Assembly: GCA_947579605.1 (NCBI GenBank)
Contig: OX388309.1
Location: forward strand, 16,624,713 to 16,688,712
Direction of reading: 5' to 3'
DNA length: 64,000 nt
From: Athripsodes cinereus
Lineage: Eukaryota > Arthropoda > Insecta > Trichoptera > Leptoceridae
A model generated the notes under the pieces. It was given only the letters and a program-made list of their open reading frames with translations, was not told the DNA's origin and ran no database searches. Shown in pieces: positions 11,531-30,531 of this stretch. A program made the position numbers and the translations under genes. Each line of letters starts with the position of its first letter. Position 1 is the first letter of the stretch.

Positions 11531-12424
11531 ATCAAAATTGTATCAACTGTATGTATCCTGTAAAATTGAAATAAATAAATAAATAAATAATATTGCTCGT
11601 ATAGTTATTGTTAAGTGACAAAAATTATGATAGTGATATCGGCTTTTGAAATATTATGTAGTTTCCCCCGCAAACGGTTTTTATAAAAAAAATGCAAAAT
11701 AATTATGTTATTTAGTTGTAAACGTTCCGTAATAATTGAAAAAAGATCACCTTTCTTTATCCAAAAATATGCTAGATCAGTAATTGAAAGAAAAAATCGG
11801 TCTTGCGGCCGATCAAATTTTGCATCCAGTTTTAAGCTGGCATTGGTTGTAAGACAATACATTGCTAATGCATGAAGGACATTGATGTCGGAACACAAAA
11901 ATTACGAAAAAAATGTATCGCGCTGCAAGTTTAGTATGTCTATGTCTTCATCACATGTCGTAACGACCTTGAGATGAAATTTTGGTACTTTTACAAAACA
12001 TAAGGGAATATGAGTACCTATGCACAAAAATAGAGTAACCTTTTTTACTCAATATAATGTTTATTTGACTATAGCGGTATGTTAACAAAAAAAAAGTACC
12101 TACCTATAAATAAAAGTTTTTGTATTTTTTTTTCACAACAAACCGCCCGCGGTCAAAACTCTATATTCCAAAAACAGCTCCGATATCACTGACATAATAC
12201 GTGCAGCTTATCAATTACAGCTTATCAACACTATTAATATTTTGTATAATTTTCTAAAAAATCTGTCCAAAATTCTTTTGCAGTGTCTCTGACGCTCTGA
12301 CAATATATCTCAGCAAATAAAAATATCGATGGTGATATTTGGTGTCTTCGTTCTGAAATAATGTTGCGAAAATTAGAAAAAAACAATTTCAGAATTGTAA
12401 CTTCAATAAAATATTCACTTCACT
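11531..12424. other. Unassigned AT-rich spacer
   Basis: A 95-codon antisense frame (11611-11898) has no recognised relative and no supporting context. A short AAAT tail near 11573-11590 suggests a decayed LINE end. Confidence 0.4.
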
Positions 12425-12745
12425 ATGTCGAGCCGGGAGATTCTTCGCACCCCTGGTCCATTTAAGGACCACCCGGGACTCGGGGCCGTTGCTTGTTTTC
12501 TCTCCATAGTGGTGTCCTGGGGAAGGTTGACCGAAGTGGTTTCCCGTTGCCTTCTTCGGTGGAATTTTCTGTCAGGGTTACCTATCCTTAGCTGAGGGAT
12601 CCCGGTTTTAAGGCGCCGGACACTCGCCCTTCATCCTCTCCCTATTGCTATGACACTGATGTTAATGTCAGTGGCCACATTGCCCGGGGCTCGCGGGGCC
12701 TAAGACCACTCGTGGACGCTAGGGAGTAGGACTATTGGTAGTGTT
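12425..12745. repeat. GC-rich dispersed repeat, probably LINE-related
   Basis: This is a sharp GC-rich island in AT-rich DNA. Its complement contains GAAGAAGGCAACGGGAAACC, a sequence I associate with insect RTE-like LINEs. It is directly followed by RTE-like RT coding sequence, so it may be that element's 5' region. Confidence 0.45.
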
Positions 12746-12754
12746 GCTGATGGA

Positions 12755-13965
12755 ATGCAACTGTGGCATTACACGGCATTTTATAGGAGCACATTTTCCA
12801 GCGAAATGTACCCCACCGTGGCCCTACCAATATTCGAGCCCCATATAGATGAAAAGGATGTGAGAATTATCAAGAACCTGTACTGGGACCAAAACGCTAT
12901 TATAAAACTGGAAAATGGAAATACCTCATTAAAAAGTTATATCTGGGTTTTGTTATAAACCCAAATACAACCTTATACACCTTTCACACTAAGCTAAAAG
13001 CTTGTGCCGTGAAAGGGGAGTTTGCCGGCACCTGGGATCGAACCACGGACCCCTTGTTCCGGAGGCCGAGACTCTACCTCCAGGCTACCGACGAACTCTA
13101 AACCCAACACCAACTTTATTTAATCTGTACTCTGACTTGGTCGGAAGCGCTAACTGACACAAATCTCGGTGTGAAGGTGAATGGAGTGGTCATCAATAAT
13201 ATCAGATATGCAGATGACACTGTTCTTGTTGCGGACAGTTTAAAGGACATTCAAGAACTGCTCGATAAAATTAACGCCACTGGTGAACGTTTTGGTTTAA
13301 ACATTAATGTGAGCAAAACTAAAATGATGGTTTTTAGCCGAGAAAGTCATCCAAATGTCTATCTTGCACTAAAGGGTGTTGGTATCGAAAGGGTGAAACA
13401 GTTCAAGTACTTGGGAAGCATAATCACTGAGAAATTAGACCCTGACACTGAAATAAAATGCAGAATAGAAGCGGCACGAACAGCATTTAATAAAATGAAA
13501 AACCTTCTTTGCGACGAAAATATAAACCTAAAGCTGAGACAAAGAATGGTCAAATGTTATGTATGGTCGGTCTTACTTTACGGTGTAGAGGCGTGGACTC
13601 TTAGTGGATCGATCCACCGTAGAATGCTAAGAATATCCTGGACCGATATGATAACAAACATTGATGTTTTACGTATGAGCGTATGTAAATAGAGAATTGT
13701 TCACCACTATTAAGCTCCGTAAAATATCATATTTTGGTCATGTAATGAGAGGTAACAAGTGCACTATACTCCAGCTCGTCATGAAGGGGAAGATCGAGGG
13801 CTGCAGAGAGGTTGGCAGAAGACAGCTCTCCTGGCTTCGAAACATTCGACAGTGGACCGGTGTCAGAACCGTGGAGGAGCTGTTTCGCGCCGCCCAGGAC
13901 AGGGAAGCTTTCTCTCAAATGGTCGTCAACGTCGGGGGGACCCGGCAAGACAAATGAAGAAGAAC
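12755..13965 (+). pseudogene. RTE-like LINE ORF2 fragment, split by a SINE
   Basis: The first piece (12827-12937) carries DVRIIKNLYWDQNAIIKLEN from the RT core. A tRNA-derived SINE interrupts it at 12938-13098. Coding then resumes with LFNLYSD and the RT active-site block IRYADDTVLVAD (13200-13235), VSKTKMMVFSRE, FKYLGSIITE and a C-terminal GHVMRG to QDREAFSQMV block. A stop at 13690-13692 and a frame change separate the last part. The RT core upstream of YADD is mostly deleted, so it is dead. Confidence 0.8.
12938..13098 (-). mobile_element. tRNA-derived SINE-1, copy 1
   Basis: Read on the minus strand, the head resembles a tRNA with a B box GGTTCGATCCC (complement near 13032-13042) and an anticodon-arm-like CTCGGCCTCCGGAAC. 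The tail side contains a GTGAAAGG repeat and ends in TTGGGTTTATAACAAAACCC. It has about 95% visible identity to the copy at 54372-54529. It sits inside an RTE-like LINE. Confidence 0.75.
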
Positions 13966-14225
13966 ATATTATTTAAATATTATAAACTAGAAAAAAAATT
14001 ACATGTATAACTTTTTTATTATTATCTCGATATGTTCATATATAAAAAGATGGATAATTAATTTCGATTTTTTTTTATCAAAAACCCCAGCGTGATGGAT
14101 AAATGGCCACCAAAAAAATATACTTGTTGTGTTAGTTGGAAGAAATCGCACTCTTACAATAAGCCCAATCTCTGTATATTGATTGTATTAATTTGAATTT
14201 ATACATTCATGGAATTGTTTGTAAT

Positions 14226-14640
14226 CATGGCGGCCGGTGTGGCGCGGAGGTAACGATCTTGCCTTTGAGTCACGAGGTTCCTGGTTTGATTTGCGGCCAG
14301 CAGGGTTACTCTTGACAAAACTAAACACGATCTTAATCTAGTCTTGATCTTGATCATACAACGCTCGAAGGGACTATGATCAAAAACACCGCGCTACCGC
14401 TAACGCGCGATCGGTTTGTGTGTATTTTTGGCCAATAGTCACTTCGTGCGTCGTATGATCAAGATCAAGACTAGATTAAGATCGTGTTTAGTTTTGTCAA
14501 GAGTAGCCCTGCAGGGCAGATTGAAGAATGACCATTTTTATCCCGTGGAGCACCCGGTAAAGAATTGGTCTTCCACTCTTCTGCGTAAGTTTTCGAGTGC
14601 CCTGTAAAAGGCAGGTGTTCGAAAAAAATAAGACATTTTA
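14226..14640 (+). mobile_element. tRNA-headed SINE-2, split by FB1
   Basis: The head at 14226-14300 (GGCCGGTGTGGCGCGG, CTTGCCTTTGAGTCACG, then a weak B box GGTTTGATTTG) is tRNA-like. FB1 copy 2 follows at 14301-14511. The SINE body resumes with GTGGAGCACCCGG and TAAGTTTTCGAGTGCCC, ending in an A-rich tail near 14620. Confidence 0.6.
14301..14511 (-). mobile_element. 211-bp foldback MITE (FB1), copy 2
   Basis: It has the same length and arms as copy 1, but the asymmetric centre is inverted, so the insertion is in the opposite orientation. CAG flanks both sides, suggesting a 3-bp duplication. It splits SINE-2. Confidence 0.85.
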
Positions 14641-15227
14641 CATCTTAAATTCAGCGATGAGGTTTGCCACCCATCCTGAATGTCTTGATTTTATATTGGC
14701 ACGAAGAGGACAGTTTGCATGTTTCTAACATGCAGCTGATCTGCTGGCTACCCCACTTGTGGGATATGCCGTGATGGTATAGTATAGTATATTGTATAGA
14801 TTGTGGATTGCGCGCCGTTTGGCTGCCGCCACGCAAATCAAACCGCTCCTTTAAATAATTTGATTTTACGAAAGATATCGGTCCCATAGTGCTGAACTTT
14901 CTTGTACACGCTAACATTTCAAAACCGCGTAGTTTTTTGCATTTCATCATCTCTTAAACTTCATCAAAACTCGAAATAAATTAATATTCATTACTGTTGA
15001 TTGTCTCTTCAAAACTTTAACAAGTCATCATTTTGTGTTGCATTCCCGCTTCTATTGCCAAAACACGTGTTAAAAAAAATCATCCCCTTCCGGGAATCAC
15101 TCTATACAAGTGCCAGCGTGTAGTGATCAGAGTATGTCCAGTAGTGTAACAGAGAAGGATAACAACACCGACTACTCGCAACAACACAGCGGGTGAAAGA
15201 GACAAAAATACTGTTTTGTCTACCACG

Positions 15228-15545
15228 ATGCCTATCTCAGATCTCCGTAAGAAGAAGCTTCTCTATGTGTCCAACGTTTTCTTTGATGTCAACCAAAGTG
15301 GAACGCTCGAAAAGAAATACTTCGAGTCGGCTATCGAGAAAATCTGCACTCTTCGTGGATGGCGCCAGAGTCATCCCAAGAACGTAGAGACGAACGACAC
15401 CATGACCAAGATATGGGATGGCCTGAGGCAGAGAACTGATACCAATAAAGATGGAGAGTCCTCTGCAGTGGCAGCAGCGCTACATGAACTTCATGTTTGA
15501 CCTAGAAGATGCTTCCAACTTAACTAAAAAGCCACGGCGCTCTTG
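15228..15545 (+). pseudogene. Broken intronless calexcitin copy
   Basis: From the ATG at 15228 the frame reads MPISDLRKKKLLYVSNVFFD, then an EF-hand-like loop DVNQSGTLEKKY and IWDGLRQRTDTNKDGE. This is the N-terminal part of calexcitin, an EF-hand calcium- and GTP-binding protein of neurons. The last calcium-binding loop position is Tyr instead of an acidic residue. After DGE the frame shifts and a segment is missing; the shifted frame resumes with LQWQQRYMNFMFDLEDAS. No introns interrupt it. It is fused at its 3' side to a LINE 3' UTR and TTA-repeat tail (15533-15606). The likely origin is a reverse-transcribed mRNA. The identification rests on remembered family similarity. Confidence 0.7.
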
Positions 15546-15606
15546 AGATGGTCACGGACCATGAAACAGCGCCATATACAAATCATCTTATTATTATTAT
15601 TATAGT
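15533..15606 (+). repeat. LINE 3' UTR and tail joined to calexcitin
   Basis: CACGGCGCTCTTGAGATGG and the following TCACGGACCATGAAAC match the complement of the LINE 3' end at 41857-41900. The piece ends in an ATTATT repeat. Confidence 0.7.
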
Positions 15607-15754
15607 ATAGTATAGTATTTTTAAATTTTCCTGGGTCTGGGTGTTACATGTATATGTGTTTAATGCATTGTACATATGGTATCGTCGCGTTTAGTACCCA
15701 TAATGAAAGATTCATTTCTTAGTTCAGGACTGACTCGATTTCTGTGAATTGTCT

Positions 15755-16260
15755 ATAATAATAATAATAATAACTAGACAATTTATAGTGCGCCGTTTTG
15801 TGGAATATATTCACTTCAAGGGCGCATCCTAAAATATCGTGTTTATACCTATGATTAAAGCCTGATACATATAATACAAATATTAATAAGCTATTATAAA
15901 AACTAAACATATACAAATAACAATAAGTTGTACAATTTATATCATTTATATGATATACCAAACAAGTGTGTCTTTAATCGACTCTTGAACAGATCAAGAG
16001 ACTGTGTCTTACGCACTTGTTCAGGAAGATCATTCCACATGGATGGTCCAGCCGAGCTGAAGGCTCGAAAGGAATACTTAGGTCTCCCTCTTACACCGAT
16101 TTCCGTCAACCTGACACCCGTATCAGAACCTGACCTAAGAGTGCTTTGTCTTTGATTTGGAACTTGCTGTCTACAGAGTTCGGAGATGTATGATGGAGCC
16201 ATATTATGAATGGATTTGAAGACTGTGAGGCAAACCAGTCTATATATGTTATGTTAATGT
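15755..16260 (-). pseudogene. LINE 3' end with C-terminal coding block
   Basis: On the minus strand it encodes MAPSYISELCRQQVPNQR and then MWNDLPEQVRKTQSLDLFK, SRLKTHLFG, the extreme C-terminus of a CR1/jockey-like ORF2. The low-coordinate end has a 3' UTR (GCGCCGTTTTGTG complement) and a TAATAA tail at 15755-15772. It is strongly 5'-truncated. Relatives lie at 61860, 63425, 41855 and inside hAT-B. Confidence 0.7.
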
Positions 16261-16321
16261 ACAGTAAATAATAAATAAATAAATAATTCATATTTCGTAA
16301 TCAGGAGAAAGGTTAAAAAAA

Positions 16322-16470
16322 TAAATTCAAATTCAAAAATTTTTATTTAAAGAAAATTTACAATTTAATAATTACATACACAACTTATTACTAAAAAAAA
16401 AACACATTTATTACATATTTGACCCTCAAAATTGAGCAGTGTTCGTGCTTTGAGGGTTTAAACATATTTC
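16322..16470 (-). repeat. Truncated LINE 3' end, probable
   Basis: The AT-rich tail side is at 16322. The complement of 16415-16460 reads AAACCCTCAAAGCACGAAC and resembles a jockey-like 3' UTR. The remainder to 17320 shows nothing recognisable. Confidence 0.4.
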
Positions 16471-17320
16471 ATATAATTTAGATAAAACAATAGCGCTCAC
16501 CAAACAACAACAAAAATAAACACACATCCACAATACAAATAGCAACCAAATACAACAAAACTCGACAACAGAGCAGTTGAACAGCTATTTAAAAATATTT
16601 TTCAGAAATAAAGCTCCAAAGATTCCATTTTCTGGTTGTTTTCAAATGGATTTGTAAGTATTGTGTCAAAATTAAAGATCTGTGTGTGATTTGTAATAAT
16701 ATTTTAGAAAAATGAAATAAATATTCACAAAAAAATATACTTAGGTATGTATTTTAGTTTCATGCAAGTTTGATTTACTTCCCAAGATGGCATATGTTGG
16801 ATTTCACATTGTGTTTTTTCTTTTAATATTACAAGCATTAGGCATATTTAAAAAAAGACTTATAAGTTACGGGCTCTTGACTCCCTCGCTCATACAAAAA
16901 ATTATCAAGTAATTTTTTTCCCAAATACTATGTCTGTCACCTACATACACAAACAAAGATATGCGATGCTAAACTTTGCATCACTGTCTAAAATAAATTA
17001 TTCTCAGCTTACTATAATTATGCTTATGCACATTCTGACCATAGAACAATAGCTATCGTTTGGAAATTTTTAATTTCCTGTATAATATTTAGTAGGTGCA
17101 CTAGTTTAACAAGTTGAAAGTAGGCAAGTATTGATTTAAATTGGGATAACTCTTTTCTCATTCTAAACATGCCTTTATTTATGTATTCCTTCTTTTGTTA
17201 ATAGATAAGGGATAGATATCCTTGTCGGTTCTCCACACACATTTAATATAAAATAATAATTTAAATGTTTAATAGCAGTAAATGCGCAATTAGATTTTAC
17301 AAAATCGACTTCACCATTTA

Positions 17321-18281
17321 CAGTCTTATTAATAAAAATCCGCTAAACCATGTTTAAACCACTGATTCCGTGATCCGCCTGTGAGCGTTTAAACCACCGA
17401 TTAAATTTTCTTTATTAATAAAAATATTTAAATCGTACCATAGACATCTGTACTTTATATAAAGGATTTCATATGGCAACTCGAAAATTCGCTCTATTAT
17501 GTTGGTAGCTATGTTAGACGACGCTAGTAAACAGACAAATTCAAAACAAACAAGCGACTGTCAAAATTATCTTATTGGTTTTTTCATCTGACATTTTGTA
17601 CCCAAACACACTGAAATATAAAATATGATGAGGAAGGTTTGTATAATTGAAAAGCAAATGTAATAATGGAATGACATTTTATTCATTTATCAAATAAATC
17701 ATAATCTGACACACAATCAGTGATATGGGTATAACATAACACTGCACACAATATTTATTACTAACCATCAGCAAAATCTTATTTTCTGCTTTCCCTTTGA
17801 CATTCAAATGATGTACAGGAATAATTTTCAATTCAGAATCAATCAATATAACTTTCATACAACATGGAAAAAAGTATCTCTGTCACGAAACAATTAAATG
17901 CGTCTATCAAAAAACAAATTACGAAACTGGTGTTCTGTCACACGAAAAAAGTGTCTATTATCACAAGAAAAACAACTGATTGAATTAAATTCACATTCGG
18001 ATACTTACTACTTAAGCGTATTTTTAACCCAAACCAACTCCGATAAATTGTAAAATAACTGCAAAACGTACATGTAAACCCGCATAGCAAACATCTGACG
18101 TAAAATTCAACATGGCGGGCAGATGACGCCGATTTAAACCACCTTACTTAAACCACCTCGAGAGGCGGATCAACCACTTTTAAACTAGGTTTGCGCTGAT
18201 CAACGTTTATCAATACGTTTTTTGTCTGATCGGTGGTTCATGTCCTTCTAGAAATTTAATCTACGTTTATTAATAAGACTG
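17321..18281. mobile_element. Tc1/mariner-type MITE
   Basis: The terminal inverted repeats CAGTCTTATTAATAAA are perfect over 16 bp and flanked by TA on both sides (17319-17320 and 18282-18283), the Tc1/mariner target duplication. The subterminal zones contain repeated TGGTTTAAAC-like and GATCCGCCT motifs in both orientations. No transposase was seen in the 961 bp. Confidence 0.75.
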
Positions 18282-18491
18282 TATGTTTAGTTAAAATTCG
18301 TAAAATATCACCTAATTCGAACGAGATTTGTATTAAGAAAATTTGCAACTACGCTTTGAACATTAGTGCCAATTTTCGAATATTCAAAAATCTTGTATAC
18401 GGAACAGCTGATGGCAATAATAATCTACTAATACATAGGTAGGTATATCAGTTCACTAATAAATGTAAAAACTTTTATTGATGGAATACCT

Positions 18492-18795
18492 AGTAAACTT
18501 GTGGCATTTATTTACAAAAACATGATGCTTACGCATAATACGGTTCACTAGCACTAGTGGTCGTTATACTATTGCTAGCAGTTCCATATGCACTTGTGGT
18601 ATTTATTATACTTACAGAAACATGATGCTTACGCATAATACGGTTCACTAGCACTAGTGGTCGTTATACTATTGCTAGCAGTTCCGTATGCACTTGTTTA
18701 TTATTTTATCTTATTATACTTACAAAAACATGATGCTTACGCATAATACGGTTCACTAGCACTAGTGGTCGTTATACTATTGCTAGCAGTTCCGT
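18492..18795. repeat. About 108-bp tandem repeat, three copies
   Basis: Three near-identical units contain CATGATGCTTACGCATAATA, GGTTCACTAGCACTAGTGG and GCTAGCAGTTCC (motif starts near 18521, 18621 and 18729). The last unit is cut by MITE-P copy B plus a second MITE. The unit resumes at 19561 with TATGCACTTG. Confidence 0.8.
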
Positions 18796-19086
18796 ATAGA
18801 CCATTAAAGGTCACGTGGTCTTGTCTATGGATTTGCTTTTGCTTGGGGGGCAAACAATCAAATTGCGCAAATCATACTTGTAGGATGTTATGCCATAAGA
18901 GAAAAAAAAAGAAAGTCAGACGACAAAATTATAACAAAATCGACACTGACAGTTTTTTTGATTATTAGGTATCTATTCTTTAGGCGTCCCACCTAATATT
19001 ACACCGTAAACACTCTGAATGTGTTGTGTTGGGATGCCTGATGCCCCTCAAGGATTTTTCTGTGACGTCATCCTTTAATGGTCTAT
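18796..19086 (+). mobile_element. MITE-P copy B
   Basis: This is an uninterrupted copy about 290 bp long with TAGACCATTAAAGG and CCTTTAATGGTCTA ends. It defines the intact structure against which copies A (2878) and C (45451) can be seen to be split. Confidence 0.8.
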
Positions 19087-19560
19087 AGTAGCATTCACAT
19101 TGCTTCACTTTGGATGATCATCTAGAGTGTCAGGGTCAAACCTGTTCATCGAAAATGAACACGTCTGTTCACATTTGTTCATCCTATGCTTTCACTGCCA
19201 TGTTTACTTTCTCACTCATGTTGTATGTAGTTTTGACGTATTTTCGTATAAAAATAATTAAACAAATTCAAAAATGAAAAATAACACTTAAAATAAATTA
19301 ATATAGCTCTCGACTGCATAATAATTTTGTACATGATTCTGACATTCAATACAAATTCATAGAGAATAAAACAAATAATTAGATGAAACTTGTTTATGGT
19401 CGTTTCAGTGAAAGGACCTTTCTTCAAAATTATGACGAGTGGTAATCTCTTTCCTCCGTCATCGCTAGTGATCACTATTGATGAAACGCCTGTTCACATC
19501 TGTTCATCTTGGAGGATCATCCGGAGTGATCACTGAAAGTGAACGTATGTGAACGACCCT
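19087..19560 (+). mobile_element. MITE-H copy 1 (Harbinger-like target duplication)
   Basis: It starts AGTAGCATTCACATTG and ends GTGAACGACCCT. The ends are imperfect inverted repeats, and TAT flanks both sides. The interior has several GTTCA/TGAAC and GGATGATC motifs. Other copies, at 45517 and 46213, are flanked by TAA on both sides. Confidence 0.7.
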
Positions 19561-19881
19561 TATGCACTTGAATATTATTTTATCTTATACCTGCTCCTGA
19601 ACATACGCAATCTCAATATCACAGCTTACTATTTCCACAAAAACGAATAAGTATAATATTGTTTATACCAAATACTATTCCACCACAGCATTTTCCACAA
19701 TTAGTAAATTTACCAACGATTTGTTTGCGAAAAGTTAATTAATATTATAATTTTGTACTAATGAATCGTTTGTACTATCTCTGGTCCTAATCTGATTTGA
19801 ATCTGAATGAAATTTCGTTATTATTTTTCTCAGTGTATAATTTATTCATATCTGCAATATGAATAAATTATATATAATGAG

Positions 19882-20240
19882 TTACAATCCATTGGATTGG
19901 TCTGCAACGAGTTTGGTTTTTCTTCTCCATTCGTCCCTATTCTCAGCCAGTCTTTTCAGCTCCACGTATGAGCCACAGTTCATGTCCCTCTTCAGTTGGT
20001 CCATATATGCGTCTCTTGGTCGGCCTCTGCTATTTGTCCCCTCGGTCTTACCCTCCGCGATGGCGATGAGTAGTCCTGGGTGTCTAATATTGTGGCCAAT
20101 CCAGTTAGCTCGTTGTTGGCTGATTCTCTTAAGGAGTTGCCTTTTTTCGCCTACCCTGGTTAATACTTCTTCGTTTTCGACGTGCTCCGACCAATGGATC
20201 TTAAGCATGCGTCTGTAGCACCACATTTCAAAGTAGGTGT
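19882..20240 (-). pseudogene. RTE-like LINE C-terminal fragment
   Basis: The minus strand encodes MLKIHWSEHVENEEVLTRVG, ANWIGHNIRH, GRPRDAYMDQLKRDM and RDEWRR, the C-terminal region of RTE-like ORF2 proteins. The block is open but isolated, with no RT domain beside it. Confidence 0.7.
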
Positions 20241-20346
20241 GAAAAAGCGAGAGCGTCTGAAAACCACGAGGTTTGATCATGTGAGTAAAATTCTTCAGGA
20301 CGGCTGTGTGTTGAGTAAGAGAAATCGTTATGCATGTATGTGACAT

Positions 20347-21596
20347 TGTATAAATCTAGAAGAAGCGACAGAAGTATATTAGGATAGTTTTAGGTAGGTA
20401 TATGGTGTTCGTTTTCTCTGACTACTCCATTTGGGATACGGCGGGCTCGAGGATAATGTTTAATTTAGTATAGTAGGTAGTAATATTTACCATTTCGTAG
20501 ATTTAAGATTATTTTTTTTTAGTTAGACCATATCAGACAAGTAAGGTTGGTGTTGTCTACCTTTTGATGTTATTCCACTTTGTCTGAAATACTTAATAAT
20601 ATGTAAGGCTTCTGCACAGTTTCAGCAATATAATACAAACCTTATGTTCTTATAGAAATTGATGAAATTTTGAATTTCAAAGGCTTTCTAATAGTTATAA
20701 CAACATAGACTACCTACACAAGGAGGAATAAATAATAATAATAACTAGTTAACTGTGATATTTTCACTACTTCCATTTCTTAATGCTAAAGTATTACACT
20801 ATACAATGTTTATATAATTACCTTTTATTAGACCACTTTATGATTATATTACTATATTTTTCCAGTTATTTAATTTCTTAGTAATTTATTTTAATAGATA
20901 TTTTATATTTTCTAGTGTAACTTTGAGGAAATGCATTATAAAAGATTATTAATAAAATTCCATTGTATTCAAAAACGTTATAACAAACAAACAATCCTCG
21001 TAGTGGAATAAAACAGTAATTTAATTTAATTAGATATTAATAGTTATATCTAGACAAGAGTCTGAAAGAAGGGAGATATTATCACTGGAGGGTATAGATA
21101 TATGGATTAAAATATCTATTATTTGAGAATCTTCTACATATTTATTTGAATATTTAGTTGACTGACAGCACAGTCCATACAATAGATTCTTCTAAGTATT
21201 GATAAAAATAATATATTATTATTTCGCAAATTATATTGGTTCCAACATTCACATCATTTGTAGTTGTAATTTGTAGATATAAGTTAACATATTGTAGACG
21301 AGATAATTTCTTTACATCCATCTTCCTCTGTTTTATTGCAGGTCGACATGAAACGATAGAGATGATTAGCAGCCTCGCGTGCGCTGAGCGGAGGATACCT
21401 GAACAAGATGCTGCCTTCAAATATAACAGAACGTCAGAGAGTGAGACGGAAAATCACACGTAATACAAATATGACAAGGACCAATCATATTTTATTATTT
21501 CCGAGATATATATTCCCTAAATAGAAATATACCTACACGTTGAACTCATAAGGGGGAGGGCCGTTTTCCACCGAGTATAAAAGCAAATTTTCCAAG
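20347..21596. other. Region upstream of glass
   Basis: This presumably contains the 5' UTR and promoter of gl. A TTTATTGCAG splice-acceptor-like site precedes 21341, so 21341-21460 could belong to a 5' UTR exon. This is not proven. No element boundaries were recognised. Confidence 0.35.
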
Positions 21597-29005
<7,409 letters not shown>

Positions 29006-29385
29006 CAGTACAACCCATACGGACACTACACTACCGTTTATTTCTAAGAAAATTTCCCGAGAAGATCGATAGTCAATACCTAATTTATATATTAAATTGA
29101 TCTTGTGGCATACAACTTTCGAAAACAAACAACTTATTAATTTTCAAATCCTTATCATTGTTCACCTACATTGAAACCCTTTTGTAAAAAGAGTCTACCT
29201 ATATATAAATATTTTGATCTTTATTACTTATGGTATTTATGGTAACTCAATTGAGGATAAAAAGGAAATTTTGATATAATATATCTATTAATTATCTCTG
29301 TAGACTTTATTCAATTCACTAAATTTTCGAGTATCCTGTAAATCTCGTACAATATCACATTTTAAGACAATTAACGTCTTCAGTC

Positions 29386-29840
29386 CAGTGATGCGGTATG
29401 TCACCCGTCCTGAATGTCTTGACTTTCATTGGCACGAAGAAGATGACATTTATGTTTTTTTTTTTTTATTTTTTAAATTAATTTCTTCCTCACTTATAGG
29501 AGATGCCGTGATAAACCATTGCCATTGCCTCACCTCCACTTACTTCACATTCGATAGAATTTTTTTACAAACAAGTCCTTGTAACCCCAATGGGCTCCTG
29601 TCTATCCCTGAAGTTACCAATATTTTTAAGTCCAGTCTCAAGACATGAATGCTAGTACTAAAACCCAAACTGTGGCTGCGTTATGTTGACGACATCTTCG
29701 TCATATTATAGTCACACGGTTGAGAAGAACTTAATCTTTTTCTCGATCATCTAAACTCCATTAGTGAATCCATCAAGGTTATAGTGGAAATTAAGGAAAA
29801 CAACCCTATCCCTTTCCTTGATGTTCTTTTTCTTCTTGTA
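29386..29840 (+). pseudogene. Penelope-like retroelement RT fragment
   Basis: Translation in one frame gives VTPMGSC, then LWLRYVDDIFVIL (RT active site YVDD at about 29676-29690), LFLDHLNSISESIKV and NPIPFLDVL, the characteristic order of Penelope-like RT. A stop follows FVIL, and upstream frames are broken. The element is truncated on both sides. Confidence 0.7.
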
Positions 29841-30035
29841 CTGTATCAGTTGCCTCCAACGTTGGCAATCACTCTAGCTAAGGCTTCTAGCAGTTCCCGG
29901 TTACCCCAAATAGTTAAAATTGGTGAACGTTGTCATGCAATATGCGGTCAAGCCAGCAAATGATACATATCTTACACTTAAACCATACCTATCATAATAT
30001 CATAATATACACTTTCATAGGTGTGAAAATTACAG

Positions 30036-30246
30036 CAGGGCTACTCTTGACAATACTAAACACGATCTTAATCTAGTCTTGATCTTGATCATACGACGCA
30101 CGAAGTGACTATTGGGCAAAAATACACGCAAACCGATCGCGCGTTAGCGGTAGCGCGGTGTTTTTGACCATAGTCCCTTCGTGCGTCGTATGATCAAGAT
30201 CAAGACTAGATTAAGATCGTGTTTAGTTTTGTCAAGAATAACCCTG
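30036..30246 (+). mobile_element. 211-bp foldback MITE (FB1), copy 3
   Basis: Same arms and centre orientation as copy 1, flanked by CAG on both sides. Confidence 0.85.
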
Positions 30247-30531
30247 CAGATTATATTATGAAAAAAACAAAATACCACTTCGAATAATAATTATATTATA
30301 TTGTGTGCCATAGTCTATTGGTACTTACTTACTATAAATTAATAAGAATATATGGGTATATGGGTATAATGGTCGAACGATTTTTTTTCTAATTTTGATT
30401 TAGAATAGTTGCATTAAGTAGCCTTTTGCCATCAATAATTATCCCAATTAAAAATATAAATATTATCAGACAACGGTAAAAGCATCTGCTAAGACATCGA
30501 ACATTTACAAAAACGACAATTCAGGGGCTAT

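Noticed and set aside
11611..11898. 95-codon antisense open frame
   Set aside because: No recognisable domain, splice context or neighbour supports it.
12938..13098. tRNA gene
   Set aside because: Only a tRNA-like head with a B box is present, followed by an unrelated tail, and a near-identical copy exists at 54372. This is a SINE.
21575..21583. TATAAAAG motif just upstream of the glass start codon
   Set aside because: It lies only about 15-20 bp before the ATG, so a start site 25-30 bp downstream would fall inside the coding region. It does not fit as the promoter for this start.
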